Shown here piece by piece: positions 6,271-14,354 of a stretch of DNA of 18,883 nucleotides. The DNA comes from Kiritimatiellia bacterium. Its GTDB lineage: Bacteria; Verrucomicrobiota; Kiritimatiellia; UBA8416. The position numbers were made by a program, and so were the translations under genes. Numbering within the stretch: the stretch's first letter is position 1; each line of letters starts with the position of its first letter. Under the pieces are notes generated by a model. It was not told the origin of the DNA and ran no database searches. It saw only the letters and a list, made by a program, of their open reading frames with translations. The DNA lies in assembly GCA_007126175.1 (NCBI GenBank), contig SLBU01000012.1:1-18883 (forward strand). The letters are read 5' to 3'.

Positions 6271-7608
6271 TTACGCGTTTGCGCTGCGAAATTTGTCCCG
6301 CAGTGTTTTGCGGTCGATTCCCAAAATTCTTGCAGCCTGGCTCTTGTTGCCACCAACGGCGTTCAGGACGTTGCAGATGTGTTCTGCCTGCACATCGGCA
6401 AGCGAACGCAGCCCCGATTCGGGCTGTATTGCCGAGAAACGCATTAATTCGGGCAGGTCAGCAGCATCAATAGAATCACCTTCGGCCATGAGTACGAGAC
6501 GTTGGATTACATTTTCCAGTTCACGTACGTTGCCTGGCCAAGGGTAGTTTTGAAGATTATGCAGCACGCGGTCGGTAAATTGTGGTGCGGGTTTATCAAG
6601 CTCGGTTGCATAACGAGCAGAAAAATGTCGGATCAGTAGCGGAATGTCCTCCCCACGCTCCCGCAAGGGGGGAATGGTGATCGGGATAACGTTAATGCGG
6701 TAATAGAGATCTTCTCGCAGCGCACCTTTTGATACCAGGTTTTCGACATCCTTGTTGGTGGCGGCGATAATACGTACATCTACTTTGCTTGGTTGGCGTG
6801 ACCCCACCATAAATACGGCCTTGTCTTGCAGAACGCGCAGTAAAACCGTTTGCATCGTCATAGATAGTTCGGCAATTTCATCCAGAAAAATGCTGCCTCC
6901 ATCCGCCGTCTGGAAAAAGCCGGCACGGGATTCGTGGGCTCCGGTAAAAGCACCTTTGCGTGCACCAAAAAGTTCACTTTCCAGGAGTCCTTCGGGGATG
7001 CCGCCACAGTTAACAGGGACAAAGGCGGCTGCGCGCCGCTTGCTACTATAGTGAATGGCGCGGGCCACAAGCTCCTTACCGGTACCGCTTTCTCCCAGAA
7101 TGAGAACGGTGGCCGATGATTGTGCCGCCTTTTGGATGCTGCGAAAGACCGCTTGCATTGCGGGTGAGGATCCGAGCAGTCCCCAGTTATGATCCGATGT
7201 TGCAACCGGTGCATCGAATGGGGTGCGGCGCCGGATCCGCTCTGCTGCGCGGTGCACGACATCCAATAGCTCAGCGTCCGTAAATGGTTTGGCTAGATAC
7301 TCGTGCGCGCCCGTCTGCATAGCAGTCACAGCGCCCGGTATCGATGCATATCCCGTGATCATGACGATTTCCATATGCTTGTAGTTTTCGCGTACATGGC
7401 GTACTAGATCCAGCCCACTGGTTTTCGGCATCCGAAAATCGGTAATCACAATATCAAAGGGTTTGGTTTCAAGTGTTTTTACAGCCTCCTGTACGCTTGT
7501 GGCTGTCCATACTTGATGTCCAACATGCATCAGATTGCGACGAATCACCTCAAGCGTGTCAACGGCATCATCGACAACCAGAATTTTCTCAGCACAAGGT
7601 TTTGTCAT
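6271..7608 (-). CDS. NtrC-family sigma-54-dependent response regulator
   Basis: This 445-aa cytoplasmic transcription activator has three domains. The receiver (about 7-122) has acidic pocket D13/D14, phospho-acceptor D57 in VITDFRMP, T85 and K107. The AAA+ domain (about 143-375) has Walker A GESGTGKE at 172-179, GAFTGA at 219-224 (the sigma-54 contact loop, intact) and Walker B FLDEI at 241-245. A Fis-type helix-turn-helix closes the protein (NKSQAARILGIDRKTLRDKF). I placed the start at the ATG at 7608, which has GAGGAG six bases upstream; it overlaps the kinase stop by 20 bases, so the pair is probably translationally coupled. The sigma-54 promoter at 6039-6054 is its obvious local target. 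The signal is not evident. Confidence 0.96.
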   Translation of the reverse strand: MTKPCAEKILVVDDAVDTLEVIRRNLMHVGHQVWTATSVQEAVKTLETKPFDIVITDFRMPKTSGLDLVRHVRENYKHMEIVMITGYASIPGAVTAMQTGAHEYLAKPFTDAELLDVVHRAAERIRRRTPFDAPVATSDHNWGLLGSSPAMQAVFRSIQKAAQSSATVLILGESGTGKELVARAIHYSSKRRAAAFVPVNCGGIPEGLLESELFGARKGAFTGAHESRAGFFQTADGGSIFLDEIAELSMTMQTVLLRVLQDKAVFMVGSRQPSKVDVRIIAATNKDVENLVSKGALREDLYYRINVIPITIPPLRERGEDIPLLIRHFSARYATELDKPAPQFTDRVLHNLQNYPWPGNVRELENVIQRLVLMAEGDSIDAADLPELMRFSAIQPESGLRSLADVQAEHICNVLNAVGGNKSQAARILGIDRKTLRDKFRSANA

Positions 7609-8752
7609 GTGTTGCTCCTCGCGTACGTACAGGTTCGGGTGGATGACTGATCGGCAGAGAAACTGTGACACGCGCACCTTTTTCCGGTGTGCTTTCGACG
7701 GAGATCTGCCCCTGGTGCGCTGTGATAATGCCATGCACAACCGATAATCCCAAACCGGTTCCCTGATTCACATCCTTGGTGGTAAAGAATGGATCAAAAA
7801 TGCGGGGTAGGATTTCAGGGCGAATGCCTGTGCCAGTATCCTGGATCGAAATATGGAGATAGGATTCTTTCACGGATGTCTCGATCCGTAACGTGCCGCC
7901 TGTGAGCATGGCCTGCACGGCATTGAGGACAAGGTTCGTGATGACTTGGCGGATCTGGCTTTCATCTGCAACAATCGGGGGTACATCATCATCTAGTACA
8001 TACTCCACCTGCACGCCACTAGACTCACAGCGGGCGAGCCAGGTATCGGCGCTTTCGCGCACCAGTTGTGTGATATTTACCCGCGAATCCTGCAAGGGTT
8101 TTTGGCGTGCAAAAGTGAGCAATTGGCGGATAATCTTGCGTCCGTGCAAGGCCGCTGCTTCGATCCTGGCAATATCCGCCAAGACCTGCTGCGGAACATC
8201 CGGCACTTTGGTTGCCAGTTGGGCAAATCCAAGAATACTGTTGAGTGGTTCATTCAATTCATGTGCAACACCGGCGGCGAGCTGACCGATGGTGACGAGA
8301 CGATCCGCGTGCTGTAGTTTCGTTTGCAGGCGTTGCTGTTCAGCGGTGGTTTCCTTGCGATCCACAATCAGGCTTAGCTGGCGCGCAACCTCATTGAGTA
8401 ATCGTTGCTCTTCTTCCAGAAAGGGCTCGTCCCGATGCGCCGGAGATAGTTGGGCATATAGGATCTGCACGTTGCCACGCTCAACCCCCCGCACGACGAG
8501 GGGGGATGTTTGTGATGGCCCGGCCGGGTGATGCGCACTGCTGCTGAAAATTTGCTGGTCGAGCACAATACGAGCAACAGCAGAACCAGGATAACGCCAG
8601 GCCGTTGGCAGCATCGTAACGATTTCCTGCAGAATATCGTCAAGCGTTGCCGAGGGGCTGCCGGATACTTGGGCGATCGAGTAAAGGCAGGATAGCTCCT
8701 TCACGCGCTCACGCAACGCGGACTCTTCGAGAGGAAGTTCAGACACATTCAT
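7589..8752 (-). CDS. Soluble sensor histidine kinase, cognate partner of the NtrC-type regulator
   Basis: This 387-aa kinase has no membrane segment. Residues about 12-135 look like a GAF-type sensory domain (LYSIAQVSGSPSATLDDILQ at the start and FLEEEQRLLNEVARQLSLIV as the exit helix). The HisKA domain carries H164 in GVAHELNEPLNSI. The ATPase domain has N277 in NLVLNAVQAM, DTGTGI at 305-310, FDPFFTT at 319-325 and GTGLGLS at 331-337. All catalytic boxes are intact. A cytoplasmic GAF sensor suggests an internal signal such as a small molecule, redox state or nucleotide; the ligand is unknown. The ATG at 8752 has only a weak GGGG upstream. It overlaps the regulator gene by 20 bases. Confidence 0.95.
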   Translation of the reverse strand: MNVSELPLEESALRERVKELSCLYSIAQVSGSPSATLDDILQEIVTMLPTAWRYPGSAVARIVLDQQIFSSSAHHPAGPSQTSPLVVRGVERGNVQILYAQLSPAHRDEPFLEEEQRLLNEVARQLSLIVDRKETTAEQQRLQTKLQHADRLVTIGQLAAGVAHELNEPLNSILGFAQLATKVPDVPQQVLADIARIEAAALHGRKIIRQLLTFARQKPLQDSRVNITQLVRESADTWLARCESSGVQVEYVLDDDVPPIVADESQIRQVITNLVLNAVQAMLTGGTLRIETSVKESYLHISIQDTGTGIRPEILPRIFDPFFTTKDVNQGTGLGLSVVHGIITAHQGQISVESTPEKGARVTVSLPISHPPEPVRTRGATHDKTLC

Positions 8753-8794
8753 GCTTGCCCCGTATCATTACGAGTGTTCTTGCCTCACGCTTGT

Positions 8795-8813
8795 TTACAG
8801 GCGGTTTTCATGG
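8795..8813. repeat. 19-bp direct repeat, copy 2
   Basis: This is identical to 4039-4057 and in the same orientation. It lies 42 bases upstream of the kinase start. On the minus strand it would begin a tiny ORF, MKTACKQA then stop. Confidence 0.85.
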
Positions 8814-8844
8814 GTCTTTACCCTGTGTTGTGGCATCTGGGCAG

Positions 8845-8874
8845 ACGGTATCCAACAAAGCGCAGGAGCGTCAA
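8845..8874 (-). promoter_or_regulatory. Candidate sigma-70 promoter for the kinase/regulator operon
   Basis: On the minus strand TTGACG (8874-8869) and TACCGT (8850-8845) are 18 bases apart. The -35 box is good (five of six), the -10 box is weak. Confidence 0.25.
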
Positions 8875-8907
8875 GTAACGGTTTAGTCCCTATTTGAAGT
8901 TACTGGA

Positions 8908-8936
8908 TTGAATTTTTTGTCGTTCTATGCTGGAAT
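8908..8936 (+). promoter_or_regulatory. Candidate sigma-70 promoter for argC
   Basis: TTGAAT (8908-8913) and TGGAAT (8931-8936) are 17 bases apart; each matches four of six consensus bases. A dyad AGTAAC/GTTACT (8874-8879, 8899-8904) sits just upstream and could be an operator. No ARG box was recognised. Confidence 0.25.
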
Positions 8937-8985
8937 GGCTTACATTACGGTAAGTGGTAAACGAAGCAATAGGAGAGATAAGGCC

Positions 8986-10041
8986 ATGGTCAATGTAAAG
9001 ATCATTGGGGCAACAGGTTATGGTGGGGTCGGATTGATCGAGATCTTGCTGCGGCATTCCCAGGTACAAATCCAGACCCTGATTGCCACCGAAAACATTG
9101 GCAAGCCGATCAGTGCGTTGTATCCGCATCTTGACGGATACTGCGACCTACCGATCCAGTCCGCCGAGGCTGACTGCGCGCCCTCCGACATCACCTTTCT
9201 GGCCACGCCCGACCGTGTTGGCATGCAGCTCGCTGCCCAGGAACGCGCCGCAGGTGCTCGCATCATCGATTTCAGTGGAGATTTCCGGTTTAACACGCCC
9301 GCAGCCTATGCCGACTATGCCGCCCGCATTGGTCTGCCCACAGACCATAACGCCCCCCAACTCTTACCCGAATCAGTCTACGGCTTACCCGAACTCCATC
9401 GCAACCAACTCTCCCCCGCCACAAGCCTGGTTGGAAACCCCGGTTGTTTCGCCGTAAGCTGCATTCTGGGACTCGCCCCCGCCATAGAGGCGAACCTGAT
9501 CGAGCCGGGCAGCATCATCTGCGACTGCAAAACCGGCGTATCCGGTGCCGGCAAGAAACTCAATGCCTCCTTTCATTTTTCGGCACGCCACGAGAACATG
9601 AATGCTTATCGCCTCTCCGGACACCAGCATGTCTGCGAGATCGAGCGTGAACTCGGCTTGCTGGGGCAACGCTCCCCCGTCAAGATCACCTTTACCGCGC
9701 AAGCCGTGCCAGTATGCCGCGGCATCATGTCCTGCCTCTATGGCACCGGTAACCAGACGCTTCACGAACCAGACGTACTCGAACAATACCGCACGTTCTT
9801 CGCCGACGCCCCCTTTGTGCGTGTGCTGCCAGCCGACGCCCCCGCCGGCACCGCCGGGGTACGTGGCACCAACCACTGTAATCTGGTCATCAGCGTTGAT
9901 CAACGCTGCAATCGGTTGCGCGTTGTTTCCTATATTGACAACCTGATGAAAGGACAATCCGGATCGGCCGTCCAGAACATGAACCTGCTCTGTGGCCTCC
10001 CCGAAACGACCGGACTCGCAAGCACCGGCATGTATCCCTAA
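8986..10041 (+). CDS. argC: N-acetyl-gamma-glutamyl-phosphate reductase
   Basis: ArgC reduces N-acetyl-glutamyl phosphate to the semialdehyde with NADPH, the third step of arginine synthesis in the cytoplasm. This 351-aa protein starts with the NADPH-binding VKIIGATGYGGVGLIEIL; the catalytic cysteine is C154 in GNPGCF, and the catalytic-site histidine is probably H213 in RLSGHQHVCEIE. KTGVSGAGKK at 182-191 is also typical. I chose the ATG at 8986 because AGGAGA lies nine bases upstream and the Rossmann motif follows at once; the in-frame ATG at 8908 has no such site. No other arginine gene is present: it is followed 66 bases later by bactofilin, so it is either isolated or heads an unusual mixed transcript. 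Confidence 0.96.
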   Translation: MVNVKIIGATGYGGVGLIEILLRHSQVQIQTLIATENIGKPISALYPHLDGYCDLPIQSAEADCAPSDITFLATPDRVGMQLAAQERAAGARIIDFSGDFRFNTPAAYADYAARIGLPTDHNAPQLLPESVYGLPELHRNQLSPATSLVGNPGCFAVSCILGLAPAIEANLIEPGSIICDCKTGVSGAGKKLNASFHFSARHENMNAYRLSGHQHVCEIERELGLLGQRSPVKITFTAQAVPVCRGIMSCLYGTGNQTLHEPDVLEQYRTFFADAPFVRVLPADAPAGTAGVRGTNHCNLVISVDQRCNRLRVVSYIDNLMKGQSGSAVQNMNLLCGLPETTGLASTGMYP

Positions 10042-10107
10042 TCACACATAATCGAAAACCTTACTCGTATCTCGCAAATCGCATCAAACAACAAGGAGGA
10101 GACCAAC

Positions 10108-10527
10108 ATGGAACCAGCACAATCGGTAATCGGACCGGATGTCGAAATCACCGGGAATGTAAAGTGCGAATCGCACATCCAGCTCAATGGCAAACTCAAC
10201 GGCGACCTGACCTGCGGTGGTCTGGCCAGCATTGGGCGCGAATGCGCGATCAAGGGGAATATCCAGACCGAGAGCATTGCCCTATCCGGCAGCATCAATG
10301 GTAACATCACAGCCCGCGATAAAATTGATCTCAAATCCTCGGCTCGGCTCCATGGCGACATTCGCGCCAAACGGCTCACGGTCGAAGATGGGGTAACATT
10401 CATCGGGAAAGTCGAAGTCAACCCCGCCGGGGCCGCCGGCAGCAAAGCCCCCGAAGCCAAGCCTGCGCCCGAACCGGATATTCCGGCCAAGGAGGGAAGC
10501 GAACCGAAAAGCCTCTTCCGGCGCTAG
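10108..10527 (+). CDS. Bactofilin (polymer-forming cytoskeletal protein)
   Basis: Bactofilins self-assemble without nucleotide into filaments that position cell-wall enzymes or chromosome-segregation proteins. This 139-aa protein has the full pattern: a short N-terminal tail, a right-handed beta-helix core of about residues 7-108 with repeating hydrophobic-Gly turns (VIGPDVEITGNVKCESHIQL, then IQTESIALSGSINGNITA), and a Pro/Ala/Lys-rich flexible C-terminal tail. The start at 10108 has a strong AGGAGG eight bases upstream. It is 11 bases before the next bactofilin and lies two genes upstream of parB. Confidence 0.93.
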   Translation: MEPAQSVIGPDVEITGNVKCESHIQLNGKLNGDLTCGGLASIGRECAIKGNIQTESIALSGSINGNITARDKIDLKSSARLHGDIRAKRLTVEDGVTFIGKVEVNPAGAAGSKAPEAKPAPEPDIPAKEGSEPKSLFRR

Positions 10528-10538
10528 CCGACCACGGA

Positions 10539-11312
10539 ATGTTCCCCACCAGCGGACTTGGTATGGCGCGCACCGATAAAAACGGGATGATCGACGGCTA
10601 CATGGCCGTACAATCTGTCCGTCGCAGTAGCGACAGACAGCATGAACGTCCGCGCCCTGCCGAAATTTCCTCCGAGGGCACTGCGGCAACCCCACCTGCC
10701 CATGCAACCGAAATGGCCCCAGGCAAATCGCATGCCTTTGGCCACACCGCCTTACCCACCCGCCACGACATTCACTGCTATGCATGCGGGTATCAGTTCG
10801 TGCATACGGGCAAGCTCGATCGCGTCTTGTGCCCGAAATGCAAAGAGCAATTGCATACGGGCGACAAGACCATCTGTGGCCCCTTCACCGGCACCATACA
10901 AACCGTTGGCACCGTCACCATCCACAGTGGTGCCAAAGTAACCGACTCCGAAATTACCGCATCGGTAATTCGAATTGCCGGAGAATGCCACAAAACCCGG
11001 CTGCACCCCGGCATACGGGTCGAATTGCAAACAGGCGCAGCGGTCGACAATGCCAAACTCGACACGGTCGATGTTCTCATCGAAGCAGACCAGCAAGTCG
11101 GCCTGGATGCCGAGCTACACTGTAAATCCTTACAGGTGATGGGGCACCTTCGCGCCAGTGTTACGGCCCGCGAATGCGTCGTCATCGCACAAGGCGCTGC
11201 CTTTCAAGGCCGTATCCAATCCCCGGGGCTGGTCATCGAAGATGGTGCCGCCGTACGGGCAGACATGCACATTCAACCCCAATCAAAACACAACGCAGGA
11301 GCCCAGGCATAA
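10539..11312 (+). CDS. Zinc-ribbon bactofilin-like protein
   Basis: This is a 257-aa protein (if started at 10539) in three parts. Residues 1-75 are low-complexity and probably disordered. Residues 80-101 are a four-cysteine zinc ribbon: C80xxC83, then C98xxC101, each pair followed by a similar HTG-K/D turn (QFVHTGK and EQLHTGD), hinting at an internal duplication. Residues about 115-247 have the beta-helix repeat pattern of bactofilins (TVTIHSGAKVTDSEI, SLQVMGHLRASVTARECVVI, GLVIEDGAAVRADMHIQP). The start is uncertain: ATGs at 10539, 10563 and 10587 all lack a strong ribosome binding site, so translation may be coupled to the first bactofilin. It could copolymerise with that bactofilin, with the ribbon adding a metal-dependent or nucleic-acid contact; this is inference. 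Confidence 0.75.
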   Translation: MFPTSGLGMARTDKNGMIDGYMAVQSVRRSSDRQHERPRPAEISSEGTAATPPAHATEMAPGKSHAFGHTALPTRHDIHCYACGYQFVHTGKLDRVLCPKCKEQLHTGDKTICGPFTGTIQTVGTVTIHSGAKVTDSEITASVIRIAGECHKTRLHPGIRVELQTGAAVDNAKLDTVDVLIEADQQVGLDAELHCKSLQVMGHLRASVTARECVVIAQGAAFQGRIQSPGLVIEDGAAVRADMHIQPQSKHNAGAQA

Positions 11313-11338
11313 GCCGCAAGCGCAGGAGGACGAACCAT

Positions 11339-12280
11339 ATGACTGCACGTAAAGGACTCGGACGGGGCCTCGGCTCCTTGATCTCGGATCGCCACGACAC
11401 ACACACACCGCAGCAGGATACACCTGCACCTACCACCTCAGTACACGACACACCCCCCAGCCAACCTGTCACACACTTACCGATCGACAACATCACCCGC
11501 AATCCACGCCAACCCCGGCAAGCCTTTCGCGAGGAAGCACTTGAAGAATTGGCAGACAGCATCCGTACACATGGCATCCTCCAACCACTGATGGTACGTA
11601 CCAAAGAAGATGGCACATACGAACTCATCGCAGGCGAACGCCGACTGCGCGCATCCGGTTTGGCCGGGCTCCAAGAAGTGCCCGTTACCCTCGTGCAAGC
11701 CTCCGATCTACAAAGCCTCGAAATTGCCATCATCGAGAATCTACAACGCGAGGATCTCAACCCCGTCGAAGAGGCCGAAGGCTATCGCGAACTCGCCGCC
11801 GAATTCAAACTCACCCAGGAAGAAATTGCCAAGCGTGTTGGGCGCTCCCGCGCTGCCGTGGCCAATGCGCTACGGCTGCTTACCTTGCCCGACGAAGTGC
11901 GTGCCTTACTCAAGGAGCAGCGCATCTCCACCGGACATGCCAAAACCTTGCTCTCGCTCTCCATCCCCCAGGAGCAAATCCTGCTGGCACGCCGTATCGT
12001 GGCAGAAGATCTCTCGGTCCGCGCCACCGAAACCATCGTCAAACGCATCACCCATGCCCCTGCTAAACCGCGCGCGTCCAGACCCGACATTCCCACCACA
12101 CACCTGCGCGAAATCTCCGAAAAACTCCATACCCATTTCGGTACCAGTGTACGCCTCCAACCGTGCAAAACCTTTGCCAACGGCAAAAAAAGCAAAGGCT
12201 ATATCGAAATCGACTTTTTCTCCAATGGCGATCTCGAGCGTGTCCTCGCTATCATGGGCCTCGACCTCGCCGACGACTAA
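11339..12280 (+). CDS. parB: Chromosome partitioning protein ParB (Spo0J/Noc family)
   Basis: ParB is a CTP-dependent clamp that loads at parS sites near the origin and organises chromosome segregation with ParA. This 313-aa protein has the N-terminal ParA-stimulating motif KGLGRGLGSL at 5-14, a Pro/Thr-rich linker, CTP-binding motifs GERRLRA at 99-105 and ENLQREDLNP at 133-142, a helix-turn-helix at about 159-180 (QEEIAKRVGRSRAAVANALRLL), and a C-terminal dimerisation segment. The start at 11339 has AGGAGG nine bases upstream; longer in-frame starts overlap the bactofilin gene. No parA and no perfect parS (TGTTTCACGTGAAACA) were found in the window. It follows the bactofilin pair by 26 bases, so they are probably co-transcribed. 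Confidence 0.96.
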   Translation: MTARKGLGRGLGSLISDRHDTHTPQQDTPAPTTSVHDTPPSQPVTHLPIDNITRNPRQPRQAFREEALEELADSIRTHGILQPLMVRTKEDGTYELIAGERRLRASGLAGLQEVPVTLVQASDLQSLEIAIIENLQREDLNPVEEAEGYRELAAEFKLTQEEIAKRVGRSRAAVANALRLLTLPDEVRALLKEQRISTGHAKTLLSLSIPQEQILLARRIVAEDLSVRATETIVKRITHAPAKPRASRPDIPTTHLREISEKLHTHFGTSVRLQPCKTFANGKKSKGYIEIDFFSNGDLERVLAIMGLDLADD

Positions 12281-12308
12281 CGCTGTAACTTCATTTGGCG
12301 CAAAACAC

Positions 12309-12336
12309 TTGACTACAGCCGGAACTAAGATACAAC
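12309..12336 (+). promoter_or_regulatory. Candidate sigma-70 promoter for the moxR-bat operon
   Basis: TTGACT (12309-12314) and TACAAC (12331-12336) are 16 bases apart in the 178-base gap between parB and moxR. The gap itself suggests a new transcription unit. Confidence 0.3.
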
Positions 12337-12458
12337 AGCCCTCGCGCGTATCATATGCGCGGTGCTTGCAGGAAATCCATTTTCAGTAGGCGCAGCTCTG
12401 CTGCCCAAAGAACGCAAGCACGGGTATTTTTTTACCTTTCACAGACAAGGAGATGAGC

Positions 12459-13445
12459 ATGCAGCCCGACATGGAAAAGCTAGAAAAAGAGATTCAGCAA
12501 CAATCTTCAGCCATCGACGCCTTGCGCCAGGAAGTACGCAAGATGCTGGTGGGGCAACAGCACCTGCTGGAATCACTACTGATTGCGATGATCAGCGATG
12601 GGCATATCCTCATTGAAGGCGTCCCTGGTCTTGCTAAAACCACCGCGGTTAAAGCACTTGGACAAGCGATGGGGCTTCCCTTCCAGCGCATCTCCTTCAC
12701 CCCCGACCTTCTTCCGGCAGACATCATCGGCACCATGATCTATGATCCCGCCAAATCCGCCTTCCTGCCACGCAAAGGCCCCGTATTCACCAATCTCCTA
12801 TTGACCGATGAAATCAACCGAGCTCCCGCCAAGGTGCAATCGGCCCTGCTTGAAGCCATGCAGGAACGCCAAGTCACCATCGGCGACACGACCTATCCGC
12901 TCCCCAGCCCTTTCCTTGTGCTTGCCACACAGAATCCCATCGAACAGGAAGGCACCTACCCCCTGCCCGAGGCGCAGGTCGACCGCTTTATGCTCATGTG
13001 CAAGGTCGGCTATCCAACCAAGGACGAGGAACGCGAAATCATGCACCGCTTCGACGGCAAACCCGTCGAGTCCATTCAAGCCGTGCTGGAACCCGAACAA
13101 ATCGATGCCTGCCGCGCAATGGTACCCAAAGTCTATTGCGACGAAAAGGTCACCGAATACATTCTGGATATCGTGCTCGCCACCCGCACCCCAAGCAAAT
13201 TCGGGATTCCTATCGATCACCAGATTTCCTACGGAGCCTCCCCACGGGCTGGGATCTTCCTGCAAATGGCCGCACGCGCACGCGCGCTGCTCTGCGGCCG
13301 CGCCTATGTCACCCCGCAGGATGTCAAGGAGATCGCGCCCGATGTCCTGCGCCATCGCGTCATCCTGACCTATGAGGCCGAAGCCGAGGAATGCACCAGC
13401 GATAGTGTCATCGCCCACATCCTCGGCGAGATCCGCGTCCCCTAG
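12459..13445 (+). CDS. moxR: MoxR-family AAA+ ATPase
   Basis: MoxR ATPases act as chaperones that mature or activate partner proteins with von Willebrand A (VWA) domains. This 328-aa cytoplasmic protein has Walker A GVPGLAKTT at 54-62, Walker B LLLTDEINRAP with D117/E118, and the family signature ATQNPIEQEGTYPLPEAQVDRF at 156-177 containing sensor 1 and an arginine. The helical lid domain follows. An ATG at 12453 lies directly on the AGGAG and is too close; the ATG at 12459 gives proper spacing, so I start there. It heads the operon and is 15 bases before the DUF58 gene, the usual gene order for this system. Confidence 0.94.
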   Translation: MQPDMEKLEKEIQQQSSAIDALRQEVRKMLVGQQHLLESLLIAMISDGHILIEGVPGLAKTTAVKALGQAMGLPFQRISFTPDLLPADIIGTMIYDPAKSAFLPRKGPVFTNLLLTDEINRAPAKVQSALLEAMQERQVTIGDTTYPLPSPFLVLATQNPIEQEGTYPLPEAQVDRFMLMCKVGYPTKDEEREIMHRFDGKPVESIQAVLEPEQIDACRAMVPKVYCDEKVTEYILDIVLATRTPSKFGIPIDHQISYGASPRAGIFLQMAARARALLCGRAYVTPQDVKEIAPDVLRHRVILTYEAEAEECTSDSVIAHILGEIRVP

Positions 13446-13460
13446 CCACCTGGAGGCCCT

Positions 13461-14351
13461 ATGCCGCTCGATACGCGCGAACTCATGCGACAAGTCGCCC
13501 GGCTGCGCATCATTACCAGCCGGCTCGTGGATACGCGTCTAACTGGTGCCTATCACTCTGCTTTCAAGGGCCAAGGCATCGAGTTCGACGAAGTCCGCGC
13601 CTATAACTATGGTGATGACGTCCGCTCCATCGATTGGAATGTCACTGCCCGCATGGGCCACCCCTACATCAAACGCTTTGCCGAGGAACGCGAACTCACA
13701 ATCCTCTTTGCCGTCGATGTCTCAGGCTCCCAGACCTTTGGATCGACCCAGCGCAGCAAGGCAGAAACGGCCGCTGAAGCAACCTGCCTCCTGGCTCTCT
13801 CAGCCGTAAAAAACCAGGATAACGTTGGATTGATGCTTTTCAGCGACCGCATCCGCACCTATATCCCGCCGCGCAAGGGCCGCAAAGCCGTTCTGCGGAT
13901 TGTACGCGAAGTCCTTGCCTCCGAGGAAACCCGCGAAGGCACCAACATCAAGGCAGCGCTCGACTTTCTGGCGCATGTCCAGAAGCGGCGGGCCGTCGTG
14001 TTCCTGCTCTCCGACTTCCTCGACACCCGCTACGATGATGCCCTGCGCATTGCCGCTCGCCGGCACGACCTCATCTGCTGCCCGATTCGCGACCCGCACG
14101 AAGCATCCTTGCCTCCAGCCGGCATTCTCGAGCTCGAAGATCCCGAAACCGGGGCACAGTATCTGGTCGACACCGCCGACCCGCACTTTCGCGATACCTT
14201 CCATCGGCAAGCACGCGAACAGCATGAAGCGCTACTGCGTACCTTTCGGCGCAATCGCATCGATGCCGTTCCCCTCTCCACGGACACCTCCATCATCGAT
14301 GCCGTACGGCGCCTCTTCCTCCAACGCCAAGCCCGCAGAAAGAGAGGCTGA
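13461..14351 (+). CDS. DUF58 domain protein with VWA-like fold
   Basis: DUF58 proteins are the usual partner encoded next to MoxR and are thought to be its client or adaptor. This 296-aa protein has the DUF58 signature EFDEVRAYNYGDDVRSIDWN at 41-60 and an intact metal-ion-dependent adhesion site: D86xS88xS90 (DVSGS), T161 and D185 (LLSDF). No membrane segment is seen, so it is probably cytoplasmic or peripheral. The start at 13461 has GGAGG a few bases upstream. The gene is 15 bases after moxR and 3 bases before the BatD-like gene. Confidence 0.94.
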   Translation: MPLDTRELMRQVARLRIITSRLVDTRLTGAYHSAFKGQGIEFDEVRAYNYGDDVRSIDWNVTARMGHPYIKRFAEERELTILFAVDVSGSQTFGSTQRSKAETAAEATCLLALSAVKNQDNVGLMLFSDRIRTYIPPRKGRKAVLRIVREVLASEETREGTNIKAALDFLAHVQKRRAVVFLLSDFLDTRYDDALRIAARRHDLICCPIRDPHEASLPPAGILELEDPETGAQYLVDTADPHFRDTFHRQAREQHEALLRTFRRNRIDAVPLSTDTSIIDAVRRLFLQRQARRKRG

Positions 14352-14354
14352 AAC

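Noticed and set aside
6150..6356. 68-codon leftward ORF overlapping the 3' end of the response-regulator gene
   Set aside because: It overlaps the conserved Fis-type C-terminus in another frame and has no ribosome binding site.
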